Below are positions 5,310-11,311 of a stretch of 13,727 nt of DNA, piece by piece. The position numbers and the translations under genes are program-made. Numbering within the stretch: the first letter of the stretch is position 1; each line of letters opens with the position of its first letter. The notes under the pieces were generated by a model. The model was not told where the DNA came from. It made no database searches and worked only from the letters and a program-made list of their open reading frames with translations. Origin of the DNA: WHSM01 sp050701635 (GTDB lineage Bacteria > Actinomycetota > Actinomycetes > Mycobacteriales > Micromonosporaceae); contig JBOGDF010000131.1 of assembly GCA_050701635.1 (NCBI GenBank), positions 1 to 13,727 on the forward strand. Reading direction: 5' to 3'.

Positions 5310-6515
5310 ATGAGACGAGCCAGATGGTGCGTGCTGGCGGTGACCGGGCTGGTCGCCGCGCTCACCCCGGCCGGCATCGGCCTCGCCGCCGGCGATGACA
5401 CGGTCGACTACGCCACCCCGGAATCCCAGTACGTCAGCCCCGAAGCCTCCACCAGCGTCATCGGCGGCGAGTTGGCGTCGGTGAAGGACTACCCGCACGT
5501 CATCCTCGGCACCCGCGAGGGCGGCCCGCGGCCGCAGGGCGCGTCGTGTACCGGCTCGGTGGTCGCGCCGCGCAAGGTGCTGATCGCCGCGCACTGCCAC
5601 GACGCGTCGGGCAAGAAGCGCTTCCTGTACGGCCTGGACAACTTCTCCGACGACACCGGCGGCTTCTGGGCCGAGGTGGTCGAGTACAAGAAGCACCCCA
5701 ACTTCACCGACTTCAGCACCGGGTACGACGTTGCCGTCGTCACCCTGGACCGGGACGTGCCGGTGCCGACCGGCTACAAGTACCCCCGGATCGCCGGCTC
5801 CAACGACACCGGCCTGATCCCGGTCGGCACCAACACCCTTTTCGTCGGGTACGGCCGGGTGGAGGTCGACGAGAACTACTCCAGCGAGCTGCGCAAGACC
5901 ACGCTGCCGGTGGTCGCCGGGAGCGGCTGCAAGGCGTTCATGCCGTCGTTCAGCGACACCCATCATCTGTGTACGGGTTACCAGGACGGCCGGACCGGGA
6001 TCTGCCAGGGCGACAGCGGCGGCGGTCTGATGGTCAACGGCGTACTGGTCGGAGTCGCGTCGTTCGTGAGGGTCGGCTGCAACTCCTACAGCGGGTTCGC
6101 CAAGCTTCCCGGCATCCTCGGGGACTGGGCGATCAAGGAGGTCGGTACGACTCCGCCCCCGCCCGCCTGCGCCCCGGCCAGCAGCGACACCGACGTGTCC
6201 ATCCCGGACAAGGGCGCCGCCGTCACCAGCGAGGTCACTGTCTCCGGCTGCACCGGCAGCGGCGGGGCCGGCAGCAAGGTCGAGGTGCACGTCAAGCACA
6301 CCTGGCGGGGCGACCTGGTGGTCGATCTGATCGCTCCGGACGGCTCGGTCTACTCGTTGAAGAAGGCCTCCGCCGGCGACGGTGCGGTCAACCTCGATGC
6401 GACGTACACCGCGGATCTGTCCTCCGAGACGGCGAACGGCACCTGGAAGCTGCGGGTGCAGGACGTCTACTCGTACGACACCGGGTTCATCGACAGCTGG
6501 ACGCTGACCCTGTAG
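5310..6515 (+). CDS. Secreted S1 (chymotrypsin-fold) protease with C-terminal P domain
   Basis: 401 residues from ATG 5310, with GGAAAGGA (5297-5304) as ribosome binding site. Residues 1-27 are a signal peptide. The S1 domain (about 50-278) has His95 (LIAAHC), Asp140 (YDVAVVTL) and Ser236 (CQGDSGGG). Cys80-Cys96, Cys207-Cys221 and Cys232-Cys257 match the conserved disulfides. The mature N-terminus should be VIGGE at 50, but the preceding residue is Ser49, not Arg or Lys, so activation cannot be trypsin-like. The S1-pocket position 189 (chymotrypsin numbering) appears to be Gly230 rather than the trypsin Asp, predicting specificity other than Arg/Lys. After a TTPPPP linker, residues 288-401 form a P/Homo B-type domain (WRGDLVVDLIAPDGSVYSL, NGTWKLRVQDVYSYDTGFIDSWTL), better known from kexin-type proteases. 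The gene follows the subtilase on the same strand, suggesting joint function or processing (inference). Confidence 0.9.
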   Translation: MRRARWCVLAVTGLVAALTPAGIGLAAGDDTVDYATPESQYVSPEASTSVIGGELASVKDYPHVILGTREGGPRPQGASCTGSVVAPRKVLIAAHCHDASGKKRFLYGLDNFSDDTGGFWAEVVEYKKHPNFTDFSTGYDVAVVTLDRDVPVPTGYKYPRIAGSNDTGLIPVGTNTLFVGYGRVEVDENYSSELRKTTLPVVAGSGCKAFMPSFSDTHHLCTGYQDGRTGICQGDSGGGLMVNGVLVGVASFVRVGCNSYSGFAKLPGILGDWAIKEVGTTPPPPACAPASSDTDVSIPDKGAAVTSEVTVSGCTGSGGAGSKVEVHVKHTWRGDLVVDLIAPDGSVYSLKKASAGDGAVNLDATYTADLSSETANGTWKLRVQDVYSYDTGFIDSWTLTL

Positions 6516-6539
6516 AGCTTTCTTCCCCCTGGTGAATAA

Positions 6540-6581
6540 GAGAGCCGCGGCCGTGGAATCCGCATCACGGCCGCGGCTCTC
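6540..6581. terminator. Strong bidirectional terminator between convergent genes
   Basis: A perfect 16-bp stem (6540-6555 with 6566-6581, arm GAGAGCCGCGGCCGTG) closes a 10-nt loop. It lies between the S1 protease stop (6515) and the stop of the convergent HTH gene (6606), only about 25 bp from each, so one hairpin probably ends both transcripts. Confidence 0.85.
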
Positions 6582-6605
6582 GCCTCCCCAGAGGTCTTCC
6601 AGTGG

Positions 6606-7565
6606 TCAGTCCCAGTTCCAGCGGATCCCGACCATGCCGGGAGTCAGGTCGAATACCACCGTCTGTACGGTGTGCTCCGCCGGCCACAGCTCGTCGGTCC
6701 AGCGGTCCGGCCCGTCGACGGTGGCGCGTTGGTAGCTGAAACAGCGGGTCGGCAGCATCCGCGGGTCGAACACCACCGATAGCGCGTACTGCCGGGCCGG
6801 GGCCGCGAAGCGCCGGTTGTAGTCGTCGGTCGGCTCGTTCTGGTGCGGCACGTCGAGGGAGTATTCGAGCACCGCGCACTCGCCCTGGCGGAGCACCCGG
6901 TCCAGGATCAGCTCGACGACGGTGAAGCCGCTGGCCCACTCGTCGCGTACCCGTCCCACCCGGCAGTACCGGGTGTCGGTGATCGCCGGCGTCGAGCCGT
7001 CCCGGTCCTCCGCCCAGTACGTCACCAGGCAGCGGGCGACCCGCTCCGCATCCGCGCGTACCACCATCCGGCTCACCAGCCGGTACGCCGCCCGTTCCGG
7101 ACCGACGTAGTAGTCGTCGGTGACCGACAGCCGGGTCAGGTGGTCGTCAGGCGCCTCCGGGAAGCCGGTGTAGATCCGCGCCAGGTCGTCCGGATGCGCC
7201 CACAGCTTCGCCAGCGGCGCGACCGTGCCCTGGTGGTCCAGCCAGCGTCCCCGCGGTCGGCGCGGCCCCAGCAGAGTGGCCAACGACTGCGGCGGAAGAC
7301 CGAGAATCTCCTCGAGTACGCCGACCGCCCGCAGCGACTCCGGACGCTCCGGCCGGCTGCGGCCGCGCCGCCAGTAGCTCAAGGTGCTCAGGCTGACCCC
7401 GATGCCCCGTGCCAGCAGGGCGCGCTGAATCCGCTCCAGACTCCAACCCCGGGCTTCGATCGCGAGATGCAGCGCCACCGAGAACGGCCCGGTACGCAGC
7501 ACCTGTGCGAGCTCGCGGTTGAGTGTCGGTGGCGGCGGGTCCGAGAGCGGCACCGCTGCGTGCAT
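6606..7565 (-). CDS. HTH (XRE-like) transcriptional regulator
   Basis: 319 residues. The frame stays open to 7916, but the ATG at 7565-7563 is preceded by GGGGAGG with a 5-base spacer, and the sequence beyond it is non-coding palindrome, so this start is chosen. Residues 28-90 form an HTH of XRE type (SVALHLAIEARGWSLERIQRALLARGIGVSLSTLSYWRRGRSRPERPESL), with the second helix and recognition helix ending at YWRRG. Residues 105-319 are a beta-rich domain of unknown function, rich in aromatic and charged residues (DDYYVGPERAAYRLVSRMVVRA; FTVVELILDRVL; MVGIRWNWD at the C-terminus). Similar two-part proteins are common in Streptomyces and Micromonospora but have no assigned ligand. It is convergent with the protease pair and shares its terminator. 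A regulatory link to the proteases or to the Tad locus is possible but not shown. Confidence 0.75.
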   Translation of the reverse strand: MHAAVPLSDPPPPTLNRELAQVLRTGPFSVALHLAIEARGWSLERIQRALLARGIGVSLSTLSYWRRGRSRPERPESLRAVGVLEEILGLPPQSLATLLGPRRPRGRWLDHQGTVAPLAKLWAHPDDLARIYTGFPEAPDDHLTRLSVTDDYYVGPERAAYRLVSRMVVRADAERVARCLVTYWAEDRDGSTPAITDTRYCRVGRVRDEWASGFTVVELILDRVLRQGECAVLEYSLDVPHQNEPTDDYNRRFAAPARQYALSVVFDPRMLPTRCFSYQRATVDGPDRWTDELWPAEHTVQTVVFDLTPGMVGIRWNWD

Positions 7566-7675
7566 GACGACCTCCCCAGGTTTACATGCCGCAGCGAGTA
7601 TCGCCCCAAAATGGTCGAGCCAAGCCTTCCGCTTTCCGACAATGCCTGAAACCGGAAATCCACCGCCGGCTGGCA

Positions 7676-7785
7676 GTGCCCTCTCGCGGTGGAAGCCAAG
7701 ATCGCTGTTTCGGGTACGGATCGGCGACTTTTCGCGCCGTTTCGTTCCCCAAACGGTGATCTTGACTTCCACGGTGAGAGGGCAC
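7676..7785. repeat. 110-bp near-perfect palindrome, MITE- or REP-like
   Basis: Arms 7676-7710 and 7751-7785 are inverted repeats matching at 30 of 35 positions (tip GTGCCCTCTC). The centre also pairs: GGG 7712-7714 with 7747-7749, and CGGCG 7722-7726 with CGCCG 7735-7739, leaving an 8-nt loop. The whole element can fold as one hairpin. It lies 13 bp past the helicase stop and 110 bp before the downstream HTH gene on the same strand, so it could terminate helicase transcription. Its tips (GTGCCCT and AGGGCAC) are the same as those of the element at 2519-2682. Confidence 0.85.
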
Positions 7786-7798
7786 GGCGATCTTGCGG

Positions 7799-10102
7799 TC
7801 AGCGGAGGCCGCGGAGGACGGTGGTGAGGACGGTGATGGCGTGGGTCTTGTCGAGCGGGTCGTTGCCGTTGCCGCACTTCGGGGACTGTACGCAGCTCGG
7901 GCAGCCGGACTCGCAACGGCAGGCGGCGATCGCGTCCCGGGTGGCGGCCAGCCAGGTGGTGGCGGCGGCGTACCCGCGTTCGGCGAAACCGGCGCCGCCG
8001 GGGTGGCCGTCGTAGACGAAGACGGTGGGTTCGCCGGTGTCCGGGTGCAGCGCGGTGGACAGCCCGCCGATGTCCCAGCGGTCGCAGGTGGCGACCAGCG
8101 GGAGCAGCCCGATCGCGGCGTGCTCGGCGGCGTGCAGCGCTCCCGGGGCGTCATCGGCGCCCACGCCGGCGGCCTCCAGCGCGGCCTCAGAAATGGTGTA
8201 CCAGACGGCGACCGTACGCAGCTGTCGCGGCGGCAACTCCAACGGTGTCTCGTCCAGCCGCTCCCCAGTGGACAGTCGCCGCCGCTGGTACGACACCACC
8301 TGGTTGGTCACGTCCACCTCGCCGAGGTCGAGCTGCACCGGCCCGGAACGGCGCGACGACCGCACCGACACCACAGCCAGATCCGTGATGTCGCGGGCGT
8401 GGGTGGTCCAGTCCGGCTCGGCGCGGTGCACCAGCGCCACCGAGTCGGCTAGATCCAGCGCATCGACCAGGTACGACGTGCCCTGGTGCAGATACACCGC
8501 GCCGGTGTGCACCTGACTGTGGGACGAGCCGGCGTCCACCGTGCCGAGCAGCCGGCCGGTATCGGTCTCCACCACCGCGACCGGCTCGCCGCCGGAGCCG
8601 CGCAGGTCCACCTCGGGGCGACCCGGATCCGTCCAATACCACCCCGTCGGGCGCCGCTTCAGCAGCCCGTCGGTGACCAGGTCCTCCACCAGCGCCCGGG
8701 CGCCCTCCCCGAACAGCCCCAGCTCCTCGGCACGCAGCGGCAGCTCCGCCGCCGCACAGCACAGGTGCGGGCCGAGCACGTACCGGTTGGTCGGGTCGAG
8801 CACCGTCGCCTCGACCGGGCGGGAGAAGATCGCCGCCGGATGGTGCACCAGGTAGGTGTCGAGCGGGTCGTCGCGCGCCACGAAGATCGCCAGGGCTTCC
8901 CGACTGGCACGCCCGGCGCGCCCGGCCTGCTGCCACAGCGACGCCAGCGTCCCGGGATAACCCGCCAGCAGTACGGCGTCCAGCCCGGCCACGTCGACGC
9001 CCAGCTCCAGCGCGTTGGTGGACGCCATCCCGAGCAGCTCGCCGGACAGGAACCGCCGCTCCAGCTCGCGCCGCTCCTCCTTCAGATAGCCGGCGCGGTA
9101 CGCCGCCACCTGCTCCGTCAACTCCGGCGCCGCCTCCCGCAGCGCCTGCCGCGCCATGGTCGCCGTCACTTCGGCGCCGCGCCGGGACCGTACGAAAGCC
9201 AAGGTCCGCACCCCCGACGCGACCAGGTCGGCGAGCAGGTCGGCGGTTTCCCGGAGCGCGGATTTGCGTACCGGGGCGCCGTGCTCGCCGCGCAGGTCGC
9301 GCAGCAGCGGCGGCTCCCAGAGCGCGAAGCTGACGCCGGCCCGGGGCGACGCGTCCTCGGTCACCGCCCGCACCGGCAGCCCGATCAGCCGGCTCGCCGA
9401 CGCCTCCGGGTCGCCCGAGGTGGCCGACGCCAGCAGGAACACCGGGGAGGTGCCGTACCGGGTGCAGACCCGGCGTAGCCGCCGCAGCACGTGCGCCACA
9501 TGTGACCCGAACACGCCCCGGTAGGTGTGGCACTCGTCGACCACCACGTACCGCAGCCGGCGGAAGAACCCGGCCCACGCCGAGTGTCGCGGCAGCACGC
9601 CGTGGTGCAGCATGTCCGGGTTGGTCAGCACCACCCGGGAGTGCCGCCGGATCCATTCCCGCTCCTCGTACGGGGTGTCGCCGTCGTACACGGCGGGACG
9701 GATGTCGGGCAGCGCGAGCCCCGCCAGCGACCGCATCTGGTCGGTGGCGAGCGCCTTGGTGGGGGACAGGTAGAGCGCGGTGCCGCGCCCCTCGGCGAGC
9801 AGCTCCGAGAGCACCGGCAGCTGGTACGCCAGCGACTTGCCCGACGCGGTGCCGGTCGCCACCACCACGCTGTGCCCGTCGCGGGCCAGCTCGGCGACCT
9901 CGACCTGGTGCCGCCAAGGCGCCTTGATGCCGCGGGAAGCGAGCGCCGCCTGCAGCGGCACCGGCACCCATGCAGGCCAGGTCAGCTCCGCGCCGGCCCG
10001 CGCCGGGATCCGCTCCAGATGCGTCACCGGCCCGTCGTCGTCGCCGGCCCGACCGGCGGTGAGCCGGCGTACCAGCTCGGCAGGCTCGGGAATCGGGGCC
10101 AC
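7799..10102 (-). CDS. DECH-box helicase, Hrq1/MrfA (SftH) type
   Basis: 767 residues from GTG 10102, with no strong Shine-Dalgarno. Superfamily 2 motifs are in order: Walker A TGTASGKS (83-90), SPTKALA motif Ia (113-119), DECH box 189-192 (VVVDECHTYRG), SAT 226-228, and a motif VI-like QQAGRAGR in the second RecA domain. The C-terminal region (about 530-767) is the DUF1998/MZB module, ending with Cys728, Cys730, Cys734, Cys737 and Cys743 in CRCESGCPSC-VQSPKCGNG, a metal-binding cluster. Family members (yeast Hrq1, Bacillus MrfA/YprA, mycobacterial SftH) are 3'-5' DNA helicases; MrfA acts in mitomycin C damage repair. In actinobacteria this gene is usually near TadE-like pilin genes, hence the family label helicase/secretion neighbourhood. 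It is divergent from bldG, with a direct-repeat pair between them, and ends at a 110-bp palindrome. Confidence 0.93.
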   Translation of the reverse strand: MAPIPEPAELVRRLTAGRAGDDDGPVTHLERIPARAGAELTWPAWVPVPLQAALASRGIKAPWRHQVEVAELARDGHSVVVATGTASGKSLAYQLPVLSELLAEGRGTALYLSPTKALATDQMRSLAGLALPDIRPAVYDGDTPYEEREWIRRHSRVVLTNPDMLHHGVLPRHSAWAGFFRRLRYVVVDECHTYRGVFGSHVAHVLRRLRRVCTRYGTSPVFLLASATSGDPEASASRLIGLPVRAVTEDASPRAGVSFALWEPPLLRDLRGEHGAPVRKSALRETADLLADLVASGVRTLAFVRSRRGAEVTATMARQALREAAPELTEQVAAYRAGYLKEERRELERRFLSGELLGMASTNALELGVDVAGLDAVLLAGYPGTLASLWQQAGRAGRASREALAIFVARDDPLDTYLVHHPAAIFSRPVEATVLDPTNRYVLGPHLCCAAAELPLRAEELGLFGEGARALVEDLVTDGLLKRRPTGWYWTDPGRPEVDLRGSGGEPVAVVETDTGRLLGTVDAGSSHSQVHTGAVYLHQGTSYLVDALDLADSVALVHRAEPDWTTHARDITDLAVVSVRSSRRSGPVQLDLGEVDVTNQVVSYQRRRLSTGERLDETPLELPPRQLRTVAVWYTISEAALEAAGVGADDAPGALHAAEHAAIGLLPLVATCDRWDIGGLSTALHPDTGEPTVFVYDGHPGGAGFAERGYAAATTWLAATRDAIAACRCESGCPSCVQSPKCGNGNDPLDKTHAITVLTTVLRGLR

Positions 10103-10110
10103 CCCAGCAC

Positions 10111-10131
10111 TCTGACATACCGGTCTGACAT
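10111..10131. promoter_or_regulatory. Direct repeat TCTGACAT x2 between helicase and bldG
   Basis: Two exact copies of TCTGACAT (10111-10118 and 10124-10131) have a 13-bp period with ACCGG between. The first contains CTGACA (10112-10117), which with a 17-bp spacer to TATCTG (10135-10140) makes a weak promoter reading toward bldG. The pair is 9 bp upstream of the helicase GTG, so a protein bound here could affect both genes. Confidence 0.4.
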
Positions 10132-10187
10132 CGCTATCTGGCCGAATGCGGGTACTGATCGCGTCCCTGGGTAACCGGTGGTTGGAT

Positions 10188-10206
10188 GGCGGGAGGATGT
10201 CCCGCC
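10188..10206 (+). promoter_or_regulatory. Small leader hairpin before bldG
   Basis: GGCGGGA (10188-10194) and TCCCGCC (10200-10206) form a perfect 7-bp stem with a 5-nt loop, 18 bp before the bldG Shine-Dalgarno (GGGAGG, 10225-10230). It may influence leader stability. Confidence 0.35.
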
Positions 10207-10237
10207 ACAGCGCGGTGACCGGTCGGGAGGTTTCTGC

Positions 10238-10645
10238 ATGGAGCTGTCAGTCCAGACACGCACCGTTGCGGATCAGATTGTCCTCGAAGTCGCTGGCGAG
10301 ATCGACGTCTACACAGCCCCGCTGCTCAAGGAGCGGCTGCTGGAGCTGATCGCCGACGGCACCCGGCAGATCGTGGTCGACCTGGAGGCGGTGGAGTTCC
10401 TGGACTCCACCGGGCTCGGCGTCCTGGTGGGGCGGCTCAAGGAGTTGCAGGGGCTCGGCGGTCACCTGGCGTTGGTGTGCAGTCAGGAGCGGATTCTCAA
10501 GATCTTCCGGATCACGGGCCTGGCCGGCTTCTTCGACATCCATCCGTCGGTGGAGGCGGCGGCCGCGGCGCTCACGGCGGCGACCGCGCCGGACGACCCG
10601 CCCGACTCGACGGGAGCGAGCGCTCCACCCGCGCCCGGCAGTTGA
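10238..10645 (+). CDS. bldG: Anti-sigma factor antagonist, BldG-like (STAS domain)
   Basis: 135 residues from ATG 10238, seven bases after GGGAGG; an upstream in-frame start at 10178 has no such site. Residues 1-110 are a single STAS domain: MELSVQTRTVADQIVLEVAGEID-type N-terminus, then VVDLEAVEFLDSTGLGVLVG with the phosphorylatable Ser57 in DSTGLG, then VCSQERILKIFRITGL. The length, the serine position and the SQERILKIFRITGL stretch match Streptomyces BldG, which controls development and antibiotic production by partner switching. Unphosphorylated protein binds an anti-sigma factor and frees its sigma factor; phosphorylation blocks this. The last ~25 residues are a Pro/Ala/Ser tail (APDDPPDSTGASAPPAPGS) of unknown use. 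The anti-sigma-like gene follows after 2 bases, so the two are co-translated. The target sigma factor is not in the window. Confidence 0.9.
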   Translation: MELSVQTRTVADQIVLEVAGEIDVYTAPLLKERLLELIADGTRQIVVDLEAVEFLDSTGLGVLVGRLKELQGLGGHLALVCSQERILKIFRITGLAGFFDIHPSVEAAAAALTAATAPDDPPDSTGASAPPAPGS

Positions 10646-10647
10646 TC

Positions 10648-11124
10648 ATGCCCACTGTCCGACTGGGGTTCTCCCCCGCACCCGCGCATGTCCGCACCGC
10701 CCGTTTGGTGGCGGTTGCGGTGGCGCGCCGTGCCGGCGTACCGGAGCGGCTGCTCGACGAGGTGCGGCTGGCCGTCGGTGAGGCCTGCTCCCGGGCGGTC
10801 GCGCTGCACCGGCTGTACGGGCTGGGCGCGCTGGTCGAGGTGGAGATGACCGACGGCGAACGCTTCGTGGTACGCGTGGTGGACCGCGCCCCCGCGGAGA
10901 CCCGGCTGGAGAACGGCGCCATGCCCGACCCGCTGGCGCTGGTCGGCGGCCCGGTGGACGTCGGCGACCCGGACACCTTCCCGGACGAGACGGTCGCGAT
11001 CGGGGTCGGCCTGGCGCTGCTCGCCGGGCTGGTCGACGACCTCGAGGTAGGCCCCAGCGCCGGCCCCGCCGCCGGCACGGTGGTGAAGATGTCCTGGCGC
11101 GCCAGCCCCGACGCCACCGGTTGA
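10648..11124 (+). CDS. Anti-sigma-like ATP-binding protein, partner of BldG
   Basis: 158 residues, ATG 10648, two bases after the bldG stop (tight coupling, probably one operon). It shows the RsbW/SpoIIAB-type histidine-kinase-like fold in degenerate form. The N-box region is DEVRLAVGEACSRAVALH (38-54), with Arg49 where serine-kinase anti-sigma factors carry the ATP/Mg-binding Asn. The G1 box is VVDRAPAE (77-84) instead of DxGxG. A G2-like VAIGVGLALLAGLVDDLEVG is at 116-135. Streptomyces has an equivalent gene next to bldG (ORF3/ApgA), reported as an anti-sigma-type partner of BldG. The likely role is to bind a sigma factor and be titrated by BldG. Whether it can still phosphorylate Ser57 is doubtful from these motifs, so the kinase may be another protein. 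The name apgA is possible but not assigned. Confidence 0.8.
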   Translation: MPTVRLGFSPAPAHVRTARLVAVAVARRAGVPERLLDEVRLAVGEACSRAVALHRLYGLGALVEVEMTDGERFVVRVVDRAPAETRLENGAMPDPLALVGGPVDVGDPDTFPDETVAIGVGLALLAGLVDDLEVGPSAGPAAGTVVKMSWRASPDATG

Positions 11125-11170
11125 CCGCACACCCGCAGGGCCACCTGTGAGCCGGCACACGTCCGGCAGC

Positions 11171-11176
11171 TACACT
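11171..11176 (+). promoter_or_regulatory. Candidate -10 for the pyrophosphatase gene
   Basis: TACACT fits TANNNT and lies 136 bp before the hppA start in the 187-bp gap that follows the anti-sigma gene. No good -35 accompanies it (TGAGCC at 11148-11153 has the right 17-bp spacing but poor sequence). The gap otherwise contains no gene or strong hairpin that I can see. Confidence 0.28.
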
Positions 11177-11311
11177 CCGCGGATTGTGTGACCTGGGGGT
11201 ACGCGCTGCGCGTCGCCGCCAGGGCCACCCGCGGGCGCCGCACCAATCCGGCGCGCGCACCAGTCGTCCGGCCCGCCCGGCCGTGAAGATCGCAATGAGG
11301 AGGACAAACGG

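Noticed and set aside
7566..7916. N-terminal extension of the HTH regulator up to 7916
   Set aside because: It would run through the 110-bp palindrome and into the helicase gene; the ATG at 7565 has an excellent GGGGAGG site.
8187..10118. 643-codon ORF in another frame of the helicase region, with an ATG at 10118
   Set aside because: The translation is low-complexity Arg/Gly/Ala and lacks the helicase motifs, all of which are in the frame starting at 10102.
10169..10177. Stress-sigma -10 (GGGTAA) upstream of bldG
   Set aside because: No matching GTTT-like -35 at the right distance.
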